From: Foetidibacter luteolus | GTDB taxonomy: Bacteria > Bacteroidota > Bacteroidia > Chitinophagales > Chitinophagaceae | Assembly (NCBI RefSeq): GCF_009650435.1 | Contig: NZ_VVIP01000035.1 | Span: 248,001 to 312,000 of the forward strand | Length of the DNA stretch: 64,000 nucleotides | Direction of reading: 5' to 3' | Shown: one piece after another, positions 51,446 to 59,503 of the stretch | Position numbering within the stretch: the first letter of the stretch is position 1 | Layout of the letters: each line of letters starts with the position of its first letter | The notes under the pieces: model-generated | What the model was told of the DNA's origin: nothing | The model's input: the letters and a program-made list of their open reading frames with translations, nothing else | The model's database searches: none | Program-made: the position numbers and the translations under genes

Positions 51446-53725
51446 TCAATCTACTATCAACTCATCTACAAACAACCAGGCTTCATCACCCGCGCCAACA
51501 TTGCCCGCAGCTATTTTACCAACAGGTTCCGCAATAACCTTTATATACCGGGCTGCTACTGCCGGCCAGTTTAAGCTAAACTTGGCTGCACCTTCATTAG
51601 CGGGAACGTCCATACTTTTTCCTGCTACTTCGGTGAAGTTTTTTCCATCGGCTGATACGAGCACAGTAACATTCTTTGCGGCCCATACCCAACTTGACGG
51701 CTGGTGAAAAAACCTTGTTTGCAAGGATGATACCTGTTGCGCCTTACCTAAATCAATGGTGCCGTTAAATGTTTTGCCATTCCAGCCCAGCCAGTCATCA
51801 TCGCTAAAGTTTTCATCATTACCCAGGCTTCCGTTTATACAGGCAGCATTACCGCCTTTGCTGTATTGTTTTGCCGGGGGCGTTTCCAACTCAATACTTT
51901 TGGCAGTTGCCTTATGCAGTACAAAATTCTTCTTAAGCTGATCAACGATGATACCGTTGCTGATAACAGCGGCTATCATCGTACTATTTTTGTGGATTGC
52001 AACAGGTTTTACATACAATGATGATTTTACAGTTGGTATAGTACCATCAAGCGTATAGTACATTTTATACCCCTTAGGTACACCGCCCAATGAAGCAGTT
52101 ACCTGTCCTTTGGTATTAATGGCCGTTTTTAGTTTTATTTCAAACAGGTGCTTGCTGTAGTTGACTTTGAGCTTATCCAAACGTTTCAGGTAAGGTATCA
52201 ACCTTGTTATAAAACTTTCATAGGTTCTTGTTTCCTGTGGCGACCAACCCACTTCCGCCAAAGCGATGGCCCGGGGAAATATCATGTATTCAGCTTTTGC
52301 CGGTGTGGGTATATATTCCGTCCAAAGATTGCCCTGCGTGCCCAGTATATATTTTGCTTCGCTGGCTGTTAACTCTTCCGGTATGGGATTATAGGAATAG
52401 GTTTTGGCCAGTGTAGTTAGCCCACCAAACGCCACCGGTTCTCCCGGGGCATTACTTTGATAATGATCAAGGTAGCAGTAACCGCCCGGCGTCATAATAA
52501 CATTGTGGTGCTGCTGTGCGGCTTTAATTCCGCCCTCTATACCTGTCCAACTCATAACGGTAGCGTTGGGGGCCAGGCCGCCCTGCAATATCTCATCCCA
52601 GCCGATGATGCTGCGGCCACGGCTGTTTACGTGCTGCTCTATGCGTTTGATAAAATAGCTCTGTAACTCCTCAACATTGGCAAGACCTTGTTCTTTCATG
52701 CGCTTAATATCATGCGGGCATGTTTTCCAGTTAGCCTTTCCTGCTTCATCGCCGGCCACATGTATGTATTGCGATGGAAATATATCCATCACTTCATCCA
52801 AAATGTTATTCAAAAAATTGAAGGTTTCATCTTTTGTGCAGTACTCATCCTGCACCTGTTGGGGATAGGGAAACGGGTTGCCGCTGCTGTCTACACAAGC
52901 CAGCCCAGGATAAGAAGCCAGTGCAGACTTCGAATGCGCCGGCATTTCAATTTCCGGAATGATGGTAATAAAACGGTCCGCGGCGTATTTTACCAGGTCT
53001 CGTAACTGCTGTTGGGTATAAAAGCTGCCATACAAAGTATCGCCCGGTCTTGAATTGTAATCGTAAGTGGTGTTAAGTGGTGTGCCCTTACGGTAAGCTC
53101 CGATTTGTGTAAGCTTCGGGTATTTTTTACTCTCAAAACGCCAGCCCTGGCTGTCTGTTAAATGCAGGTGAAAACGGTTCATTTTCTGCATGGCCAGCAG
53201 GTTAAGTAGTTTCTTTAAAAACTCTATGGACATGTAATGGCGTGCAACATCCAGCATTACGCCGCGGTAAGCAAAACGGGGTTCGTCTTCAATAGTTACA
53301 CAAGGTAGTTTTAGGGTAGTGGCCTTTGCCTGTAACGGCAACAATTGCAACAAACTTTGCACCCCATAAAATATACCGGTTGCTGTTTTGGCTTTGATGC
53401 TAATTTTTCCAGGCAGTATCACCAACCGGTAACCTTCCTCGGCTGCAATACTGTTATCAAGTTCTATGTGTATGGATGCCTTTGCTGTAGCAATGCTTTT
53501 ACTAAGCTTAACACCAAACTTTTCTAATGTGATGGATAAAGGGGAAACGGCTAATAACAATGCACTGTCTCTTTCATCAAAATATACAGCCGTGTTTTTT
53601 GCCAGCACAAAACTACCATTGCTGTATTTACTTTTTGCGGGCAGGGGGATAATACGATCAGACGACTGCGCATAGCTTATTGACGCTATACCTAAAAGGG
53701 CGGATAGGATGAAGGTTCTTAGCAT
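51446..53725 (-). CDS. exported GH20 beta-N-acetylhexosaminidase
   Basis: About 759 residues from the ATG at 53725 (MLRTFILSALLGIASISYAQ), a Sec signal peptide; an in-frame ATG at 53743 is an alternative. The GH20 N-terminal domain (IPLPAKSKYSNGSFVLAKNTAVYFD) leads to the TIM barrel (EPRFAYRGVMLDVARHYM, NRFHLHLTDSQGWRFESKKYPKLTQIG). The catalytic pair is D326-E327 in HVAGDEAGK, used in substrate-assisted cleavage. The C-terminal 150 residues have a chitobiase-type beta-sandwich and an F5/8-type module (LGWNGKTFNGTIDLGKAQQVSSLQTRFFHQPSSWVW). It removes terminal GlcNAc or GalNAc from glycans, fitting its neighbours GH29 and the GH-D-like enzyme. Confidence 0.93.
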   Translation of the reverse strand: MLRTFILSALLGIASISYAQSSDRIIPLPAKSKYSNGSFVLAKNTAVYFDERDSALLLAVSPLSITLEKFGVKLSKSIATAKASIHIELDNSIAAEEGYRLVILPGKISIKAKTATGIFYGVQSLLQLLPLQAKATTLKLPCVTIEDEPRFAYRGVMLDVARHYMSIEFLKKLLNLLAMQKMNRFHLHLTDSQGWRFESKKYPKLTQIGAYRKGTPLNTTYDYNSRPGDTLYGSFYTQQQLRDLVKYAADRFITIIPEIEMPAHSKSALASYPGLACVDSSGNPFPYPQQVQDEYCTKDETFNFLNNILDEVMDIFPSQYIHVAGDEAGKANWKTCPHDIKRMKEQGLANVEELQSYFIKRIEQHVNSRGRSIIGWDEILQGGLAPNATVMSWTGIEGGIKAAQQHHNVIMTPGGYCYLDHYQSNAPGEPVAFGGLTTLAKTYSYNPIPEELTASEAKYILGTQGNLWTEYIPTPAKAEYMIFPRAIALAEVGWSPQETRTYESFITRLIPYLKRLDKLKVNYSKHLFEIKLKTAINTKGQVTASLGGVPKGYKMYYTLDGTIPTVKSSLYVKPVAIHKNSTMIAAVISNGIIVDQLKKNFVLHKATAKSIELETPPAKQYSKGGNAACINGSLGNDENFSDDDWLGWNGKTFNGTIDLGKAQQVSSLQTRFFHQPSSWVWAAKNVTVLVSADGKNFTEVAGKSMDVPANEGAAKFSLNWPAVAARYIKVIAEPVGKIAAGNVGAGDEAWLFVDELIVD

Positions 53726-53805
53726 ATTTATAAAGTTCTGCATTTTATTGAAACAGGCTGGCAATATTAAGTTTCTGACAGACCGAAGCCTGTGCAAACA
53801 TTACT

Positions 53806-53940
53806 ACAAGGGTCTGAAAAGCCGCCCAATGAACCGAAAGATGAAAGGATTGATTATGATTGGTTCTTTCACTGAAAGACCCAATCATAACAAAATCATA
53901 TTTGCAACGAAGATGCCACAGGGAACCGAACGCCGGTATC
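53806..53940. repeat. dispersed TTGCGTCGCAA repeat split by an inserted 37-bp hairpin
   Basis: The left half (GGGTCTGAAAAGCCGCCCAA, GATGAAAGGATTG) and the right half (GCAACGAAGATGCCAC, then CGGTATC) match other copies, but the core is broken. Between the halves is a hairpin TTATGATTGG (53854-53863) / CCAATCATAA (53881-53890), with inner stem TCTTTC/GAAAGA. It lies in the 268-base gap between the GH20 and GH29 genes. Confidence 0.7.
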
Positions 53941-53993
53941 AAAAAAATGTAAGATGTACGATGTTGGTCACATACGTACATCTTACATACTAT

Positions 53994-55460
53994 TTACCTG
54001 CCGTAACCTTCCATTTTTATAACGAAAGCATAAGGTGCTTTAAAGCTGTTGGGGTTGTATTCCGGCAACTGTATGGTGGTGCCGTTGCCAGTGGTTGCAA
54101 ACACCAGTTTTTGGTTACTGCCCAACAGGCTTACCTGTGTTGCTGCAGGCAATGCAATATTCTTCAACTCCAGCTTTTTGCTGTTGGGGTACGTTGGCAA
54201 AATACCATACAATGTATTGGTTTCCGGGTTGTAGGTAAACATAACTTCTTTAACCGCGTAACCAGGTTCAGGGTCAATGGTAATCTTCAGCATGTAGTCG
54301 CCACCCGCCTTAAAATCGCCTTCCTTGCGTACGGGTTTGTAGTCTCTCTTACCGGCGCTCCATTGCTCAGTTTCCTTCCAGCGAACAGTGTTGTAAATGC
54401 TTTCGCCGTTGGCCTTGATCCAGTCGCCAATCTGCAGCAAACGCTCCTGCATAATGGGTGGAATTTTACCATGCTCGTCGGGGCCGATATCCAGTAGAAA
54501 ATTGCCACCACGGCTAACTTTATCGGCCAGTTGCAGAATGAGCGATTGGGTGGAATTATAATCCCAGGCATCTTCGTTGCGGTTGTAGCCATAGCTAAAA
54601 CCCATACCGCGGCTTTCTTCAAAATAATGGTCTTTAAAATCCAGCTCAGGCTGATATTCAGGCGTAAAGAATTGCCCATGCTTAAACCGTATACCACGGC
54701 CCCAGCGGTCGTTGGTTACCAGCGTATTCTTTACGGGGCTTTGGTTATAGGCCCACGAGAGAAACTCGGTTGCACGCCAGGTGGTATCGCTTTCGTCCCA
54801 TTCGCCATCGGTCCAAAATACATCCGGCTGGTATTTGGTCAATAACTCTTTTGCCTGCGGCAGCATGTGCTTGTCAACATATTCTTTATGGTCTTTTTTC
54901 CAAAGCGGGTTATACCATTCGTATAAAGAGTAATACATGCCGGGATGAACGGATGTTTTGCGTACTGCCGCAAACAAATCGCCCAGCAAATCTCTTTTGG
55001 GCCCAGCTTCTACCGCATTCCAGGGAAACCCCCAATCCCGGCTGGCCTCTTTGCTTGGCCACAGGCAAAAGCCATCATGATGTTTTGAGGTAAGTACGAT
55101 GTATTTGGCGCCTGATTGTTCAAAGAGTTGCGCCCATTCATCAGGATTAAAAAGGTCGGCGGTAAAGCGTTCCTGGAATTTATAATAGGGTGCATTGTTA
55201 AAATTAATTTTGTGATAAGCCACGGTGGCTGAGTCTTTGGTTTCCAGCGCATATTGGTACCACTCAGAGTAATTGCCCTTTGGTGCAAAGCCCGGTACGG
55301 CATACACGCCCCAGTGAATAAAGATGCCAAACTTGCTGTTCTTATACCATTGCGGTATGGGCCTGGTATCAAGACTTTGCCAGTTAGGCTGGTAAGTTTG
55401 AGAGAACCCTGTTAGCAGCACAGCGCTAAAAGCGAAGGAAAAGAATAGGCTTTTTTTCAT
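53994..55460 (-). CDS. exported GH29 alpha-L-fucosidase
   Basis: A 488-residue protein with a Sec signal peptide (TGFSQ). The TIM barrel is recognisable from WYKNSKFGIFIHWGVYAVPGF, YIVLTSKHHDGFCLWPS, SVHPGMYYSLYEWYNP and DVFWTDGEWDES, where D218 is the predicted nucleophile. NFLLDIGPDEHGKIPPIMQERLLQIGDWIKANGESIYNT is the usual end of the catalytic domain, before a C-terminal beta-sandwich. The enzyme releases fucose from glycans. With the GH20 and GH-D-like genes it forms a minus-strand group suited to fucosylated, GlcNAc-containing glycans. Confidence 0.93.
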   Translation of the reverse strand: MKKSLFFSFAFSAVLLTGFSQTYQPNWQSLDTRPIPQWYKNSKFGIFIHWGVYAVPGFAPKGNYSEWYQYALETKDSATVAYHKINFNNAPYYKFQERFTADLFNPDEWAQLFEQSGAKYIVLTSKHHDGFCLWPSKEASRDWGFPWNAVEAGPKRDLLGDLFAAVRKTSVHPGMYYSLYEWYNPLWKKDHKEYVDKHMLPQAKELLTKYQPDVFWTDGEWDESDTTWRATEFLSWAYNQSPVKNTLVTNDRWGRGIRFKHGQFFTPEYQPELDFKDHYFEESRGMGFSYGYNRNEDAWDYNSTQSLILQLADKVSRGGNFLLDIGPDEHGKIPPIMQERLLQIGDWIKANGESIYNTVRWKETEQWSAGKRDYKPVRKEGDFKAGGDYMLKITIDPEPGYAVKEVMFTYNPETNTLYGILPTYPNSKKLELKNIALPAATQVSLLGSNQKLVFATTGNGTTIQLPEYNPNSFKAPYAFVIKMEGYGR

Positions 55461-55564
55461 AGCTCGTTATCGTTAGAAATTTAAAAGCCGGAAGGTAAAT
55501 GAAGTATAGCTATACCGGTTGTTTTTAATTAGCAGATTATGGGTGGTAATTAGCTGTGAATTAT

Positions 55565-55639
55565 TTACTTTTTTGTCTTCACACAAAAAAGTAACAAAAA
55601 AAGTCAAGAAAGAAACGATATACAGCACGTTTCTTTCTT
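55565..55639. other. two successive perfect hairpins
   Basis: TTACTTTTTTG (55565-55575) pairs with CAAAAAAGTAA (55584-55594) around 8 bases; then AAGAAAGAAACG (55606-55617) pairs with CGTTTCTTTCTT (55628-55639) around 10 bases. They occupy the 400-base gap between the GH29 and deoxyhypusine synthase-like genes. The first looks like an AT-rich terminator for the GH29 direction or an element dispersed in Bacteroidetes genomes; role not shown. No gene is seen in the rest of the gap. Confidence 0.6.
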
Positions 55640-55831
55640 TCGCCCTGATTTAGCCTTTGCACTACTGTGAATTCAGCAATTGAACATCTATCAGGCAGCC
55701 GTTACTTTAATCAAACAGATTTTCAGCAAATTATCATGCGGCTCTCTATCTACAGCATCTGCATTCCACCCCGCTCAAAAACTTCATTTTTCCTTATTAG
55801 GCCGTTTGTGGCCCATGCCCGTCAAAACCAT

Positions 55832-55839
55832 TACATTTG
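55832..55839 (+). promoter_or_regulatory. candidate -7 element before the deoxyhypusine synthase-like gene
   Basis: TACATTTG fits TAnnTTTG and ends 21 bases before the ATG at 55861. A TTTG occurs 23 bases upstream (55805-55808), a little further than the usual spacing. Confidence 0.4.
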
Positions 55840-55860
55840 TGCCCTTACAAAAATTAAGTG

Positions 55861-56835
55861 ATGAATAAAGGTCCTATTTCACAGTTTATTACGCACCATT
55901 ACAGGCACTTTAATGCCGCGGCATTGGTTGACGCTGCCAAAGGTTATGAAAAGCACCTGCTGGAAGGTGGCAAAATGATGGTAACGCTTGCCGGCGCCAT
56001 GAGTACAGCAGAGCTGGGTGTTTCGCTGGCTGAAATGATACGCCAGGGCAAGGTGGACATTATTAGTTGCACCGGCGCCAACCTGGAAGAAGATATTATG
56101 AACCTGGTAGCGCATACGCATTACCGCCGCATACCCAACTACCGCGACCTTACCCCGCAGCAGGAGTGGGAATTGCTGGAACAAGGCCTTAACCGTGTTA
56201 CCGATACCTGCATACCCGAAGAAGAAGCATTCAGAAAAATACAGGAACACATACACAAACTCTGGAAAGAGGCTGATGAAAAAGGTGAGCGCTATTTTCC
56301 GCATGAGTTTATGTACAAGCTGTTGCTGAGCGAAGTAATGAAAGATGGCTATGAAATTGATACAAAAGATAGCTGGATGATTGCCGCTGCGGAAAAGAAC
56401 CTGCCTATTGTGGTAGGCGGCTGGGAAGACAGCACCATGGGCAACATTTTTGCCAGCTACGTTATTAAAGGCGAAGTGAAAGCCACTACCATGAAGAGCG
56501 GTATTGAATACATGGTTTGGCTTAGCGACTGGTACCGCAAAAACAGCGGCGGCAAAGGCGTGGGCTTTTTCCAGTTGGGCGGCGGTATTGCCGGCGATTT
56601 CCCTATTTGTGTAGTGCCCATGATGTACCAGGACCTGGAGTGGCACGATGTTCCGTTCTGGGCTTATTTCTGCCAGGTGAGCGACTCCACAACATCTTAT
56701 GGCAGCTACAGCGGCGCGGTACCCAACGAAAAGATTACCTGGGGCAAGCTGGGTATTGATACGCCAAAATACATTGTGGAAAGCGATGCCACCATTGTAG
56801 CCCCTTTAATTTTTGCTTACATATTAGGCTGGTAA
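55861..56835 (+). CDS. deoxyhypusine synthase-like protein
   Basis: A 324-residue protein. Family motifs: VTLAGAMSTAELGVSLAEMIRQGKVDIISCTGANLEEDI near the N-terminus (NAD binding), PIVVGGWEDSTMGNIFASY, and FFQLGGGIAGDFPICVVPM. The C-terminal YGSYSGAVPNEKITWGKLG has the WGK lysine (K296), the residue that forms the imine with the butylamine group in eukaryotic enzymes. Bacteria lack eIF5A, so the partner is not a hypusine protein; bacterial relatives may make homospermidine or similar polyamines from spermidine. The ATG at 55861 is preferred to the GTG one codon upstream. It is followed by a strong terminator. Confidence 0.88.
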   Translation: MNKGPISQFITHHYRHFNAAALVDAAKGYEKHLLEGGKMMVTLAGAMSTAELGVSLAEMIRQGKVDIISCTGANLEEDIMNLVAHTHYRRIPNYRDLTPQQEWELLEQGLNRVTDTCIPEEEAFRKIQEHIHKLWKEADEKGERYFPHEFMYKLLLSEVMKDGYEIDTKDSWMIAAAEKNLPIVVGGWEDSTMGNIFASYVIKGEVKATTMKSGIEYMVWLSDWYRKNSGGKGVGFFQLGGGIAGDFPICVVPMMYQDLEWHDVPFWAYFCQVSDSTTSYGSYSGAVPNEKITWGKLGIDTPKYIVESDATIVAPLIFAYILGW

Positions 56836-56856
56836 AAGCCCCCTGATATTTTTTAA

Positions 56857-56884
56857 GAGCCGCTGTTCATCAGCGGTTTTTTTG
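56857..56884 (+). terminator. intrinsic terminator
   Basis: CCGCTG (56860-56865) and CAGCGG (56871-56876) pair around TTCAT and are followed by seven T. It ends the deoxyhypusine synthase-like gene. Confidence 0.9.
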
Positions 56885-56914
56885 TGCTTTTGCGGCTGTC
56901 CGCCATTCAGAATT

Positions 56915-57022
56915 TCCCATTCACGACTATGATACCAGCGACATATTTTCATGGCATCATCGTTGCGTCGCAATCCTTTCATCTGCAAATCATTGGGCGG
57001 CTTTTCAGACCCGGGTAGAAAT
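56915..57022. repeat. dispersed TTGCGTCGCAA repeat, full copy (forward)
   Basis: Core TTGCGTCGCAA at 56963-56973. Before it are CACGACTATGATACCAGCGA and CATATTTTCATGGCATCAT; after it TCCTTTCATC, CATTGGGCGGCTTTTCAGAC and CCGGGTAG. It lies between the terminator of the deoxyhypusine synthase-like gene and the Uma2-like gene. Confidence 0.85.
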
Positions 57023-57051
57023 TAACTTAAAAACGGGAACAAGCAAAAGAT

Positions 57052-57591
57052 TTAATCCCATATCTCCCCGAAATCAATAACTGCATTACAATCGTTGCCA
57101 AAGGTAAAAGTGAAAGCAAAGTCACGCCCTTTTTTTGCCAGTACATAGTTGGTTTCTTTCAGCTCAAAAATTTCCACTTCTTCAGCATCGGGAGAAACGA
57201 TTATGTAGTAGGGAATTAATTGCGACAGGTATATTTGAAACTTGGTGTGGCGGTCATTTAATGCTGTTGATGGTGACAGGATTTCAGCAATTAAAGTAGG
57301 CGGAAAATCAAGGTAAGGCAGTGCAGGTTCTCTGCACACAATCAGCAGGTCTGGTTGTACTATGGTATCATCCGCAATTTTGTAATCAACTGGCGCCATC
57401 ACTTTAAAGCGCTTGTACTTTTTGAACACATAATGAAACTCAGCTCCCAAAGAAGTAGCAATCTTTTGATGCAGGGGTTCTGCAGTCGGCCTCATAGCAA
57501 ACGGAATCCCTTCTATTATTTCCCACTGGCCACTCCAGTGCAACCATTCCTCATAAGTATAATACGGTAGTATTACAGGTACGAATGACAT
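57052..57591 (-). CDS. Uma2-family (DUF820) PD-(D/E)XK nuclease-like protein
   Basis: A 179-residue protein with the Uma2 pattern: YTYEEWLHWSGQWEIIEGIPFAMRPTAEPLHQKIATSLG at the N-terminus, then YKIADDTIVQPDLLIVCRE...FPPTLIAEILSPSTALNDRHTKFQIYLSQLIPYYIIVSPDAEEVEIFEL. The D, E and K of the restriction-nuclease fold can be placed at VQPD, AEIL and TKF. Family members occur in multiple copies in some bacteria; their role is unclear and no partner gene is visible. Cytoplasmic, no signal peptide. Confidence 0.85.
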   Translation of the reverse strand: MSFVPVILPYYTYEEWLHWSGQWEIIEGIPFAMRPTAEPLHQKIATSLGAEFHYVFKKYKRFKVMAPVDYKIADDTIVQPDLLIVCREPALPYLDFPPTLIAEILSPSTALNDRHTKFQIYLSQLIPYYIIVSPDAEEVEIFELKETNYVLAKKGRDFAFTFTFGNDCNAVIDFGEIWD

Positions 57592-57725
57592 ATTGCTAAA
57601 CTATGATTTTTACACAATACAGAAACCTGCTGCCCATACTTATTACAACCATATCTGCCATTTTCTTTCCTGTCCAAACTTTCTGTTCCTAATCACAATC
57701 CTACACCTTTACTTTGCCAAATTGT

Positions 57726-58385
57726 ATGCAGGTAATACTTAACAACACGGGCAAGCGCTTTAACCGGGATTGGATATTCCGTAACCTGAGCTATTCCTTT
57801 AAGGCTGGTAAAGCGTATGCTATCACCGGGCCTAACGGCAGCGGAAAAAGCACCTTGTTACAGGTACTGGCCGGCAGCATGGGCGCCAGTGAAGGAGCTA
57901 TAGAATGGCAGGCGGCGAATGGCGAATGGGCAATGGGTAATGAACAGGGCAAAACCCCGGCGATAGCACATGAAGAAGTACATAAACATATCTCCATTGT
58001 TGCACCGTACCTGGAATTGATTGAGGAAATGACTGTTACCGAATTCCTGCAGTTTCACCAAACCTTTAAGCCTTTTATCAGCGGTGTTGGTATTAAACAC
58101 ATTATCGAAATCATTGGCCTTGAAAAGGCCGCTGACAAACAAATACGTTATTACAGCAGCGGCATGAAACAGCGTGTAAAACTGGCCCAGGCCATTTTTG
58201 CCGAGGCTCCTATACTGTTGCTTGATGAGCCTTGCACCAACCTGGATGCAACCGGCTATGAGCTATATCACAACCTGGTAAAGAATTATGCCCCTGATAA
58301 ATTAGTAATAGTAAGCAGCAACGATATTAATGAGTACAATTTCTGCGAAGAAAGGATTAGTATTATGGATTATAAGGCATTCTGA
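57726..58385 (+). CDS. ABC transporter ATP-binding protein
   Basis: A 219-residue ATPase from the ATG at 57726. Walker A GPNGSGKST is at about 35-43; Q-loop region (HISIVAPYLELIEEMTVTEFL) about 88-106; signature YYSSGMKQRVKLAQAIF and Walker B PILLLDEPCTNLDATG follow. After Walker A a segment of about 20 residues (QAANGEWAMGNEQGKTPAIA, from about 62) looks inserted and its DNA resembles the GAATGGTGAAT-type intergenic sequence. No permease gene is next to it, so the partner must lie elsewhere. The transporter's cargo is unknown. Confidence 0.88.
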   Translation: MQVILNNTGKRFNRDWIFRNLSYSFKAGKAYAITGPNGSGKSTLLQVLAGSMGASEGAIEWQAANGEWAMGNEQGKTPAIAHEEVHKHISIVAPYLELIEEMTVTEFLQFHQTFKPFISGVGIKHIIEIIGLEKAADKQIRYYSSGMKQRVKLAQAIFAEAPILLLDEPCTNLDATGYELYHNLVKNYAPDKLVIVSSNDINEYNFCEERISIMDYKAF

Positions 58386-58508
58386 GTAGCAAGTAAAAGG
58401 GGGGAAGCGTTATTCCGAAAAAATCACATCAACCAAATTTCAAAAAACTTTGCAGAACTTATGTAAGAGCAATTCTTTGAAAATTTGGCTATTATTTGTT
58501 ACAGTTTG

Positions 58509-59123
58509 TCACGCAAGTTCCTCTGACAAAATTTCAATTCTTCTCTTTTTGTCAATTATTGCTATAATTCCAAAATAATCAAACGCATTTCTTTTTGCTT
58601 CTTGTAAATCCATTTTAGTTTTATTCAACAATGTGACCAAACCGTTGCTGTTAAGCAGATGTTTTATTTCATCTTCAATGTCGACTTGATAAAAAGCAGA
58701 AACAATTATTTCAAAAACATCATTTCCGTACTTATCTGTGTATAGATTGTTTGCCTTTCTGTTATTAATCTGCTCTAAACTAAATTCATCACAGAACATT
58801 GCATTATACCCAAACCTACAGCCGTCAAAAATCACAATTTCCTCACCGCCAATCACATCTTTGGCAATTACCAAAGCCGGAGCGAACTCAGTTCCTATTA
58901 TTAATGTCTTATGCGTCTTATGCAGTTTTCCATAGTACATGATTTGGAACCTTGTATTAGCTAAGGAAGAAATAAGTTGCCTGCGCCATTCAAATAAATA
59001 CAGAGCTTTGGGGTTATCAATATTGCTTGTCAGGTTATCAAAATAGGTTGGGCCAAGCACTCCGTTATTTGTTGTCAAATATTGAGAACTATTGCGCTTA
59101 CTTAGGAAATTTAAAAATTTCAT
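58509..59123 (-). CDS. protein of unknown function, AT-rich
   Basis: A 204-residue soluble protein without known motif. Sequence features: a basic N-terminus (MKFLNFLSKRNSSQYL), aromatic stretch ALYLFEWRRQLISSL, beta-rich middle (HKTLIIGTEFAPALVIAKDVIGGEEIVIFDGCRFGYNAMFCDEF) and a Lys/Asp/Glu-rich helical end. The composition is AT-richer than most genes here, which may mean recent acquisition. It lies alone on the minus strand between the ABC ATPase and the OPT transporter. It could be an immunity-like or polymorphic-toxin-related protein, but nothing in sequence proves this. Confidence 0.5.
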   Translation of the reverse strand: MKFLNFLSKRNSSQYLTTNNGVLGPTYFDNLTSNIDNPKALYLFEWRRQLISSLANTRFQIMYYGKLHKTHKTLIIGTEFAPALVIAKDVIGGEEIVIFDGCRFGYNAMFCDEFSLEQINNRKANNLYTDKYGNDVFEIIVSAFYQVDIEDEIKHLLNSNGLVTLLNKTKMDLQEAKRNAFDYFGIIAIIDKKRRIEILSEELA

Positions 59124-59254
59124 ACAAATAAGTTTTTTTCAAAAACTATTGTCAAGCTTAAATATAAGCACCCTTTAGATATAAAAACTTTGTACTATCC
59201 AACGCCCCTTTTTGCAATTTATTCTTTTGCTAAAAACCTGCCCACACCCCCCAA

Positions 59255-59385
59255 CAGGTTTCACCACCGGGTGAGGGATTGAAGCGGTTACCCCGCTGAA
59301 GCCATCGCAGCAGGGCCTTTGTGGCGGAGTAATAGCGGAAAGCCCGACCCCTTGCGATAGCTTGGGGGCACCCCCTAATCTCTTT
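59255..59385. repeat. dispersed GCGGAAAGCCCG-type repeat, copy 4 (forward)
   Basis: GTGAGGGATTGAAGCGGTTA, CAGCAGGGCCTTTGTGGCGG and GAGTAATAGCGGAAAGCCCG follow each other. It is the reverse complement of the copy at 20262-20390. It occupies part of the 380-base divergent gap before the OPT transporter; the remainder of the gap is AT-rich without a gene. Confidence 0.75.
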
Positions 59386-59503
59386 CTACTTTTTCTGCCG
59401 ATGGCAGAAACAACACCCTGAAAATTTTTGCTTTTTTACGGCAAAAGATAATACTTTCAGCACCTGTAATTTTTTAATTACCTCGTAAACCAAAACCACA
59501 CAC

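Noticed and set aside
53709..54497. 262-codon plus-strand frame
   Set aside because: Runs through a split dispersed repeat and then antisense through GH29 coding sequence.
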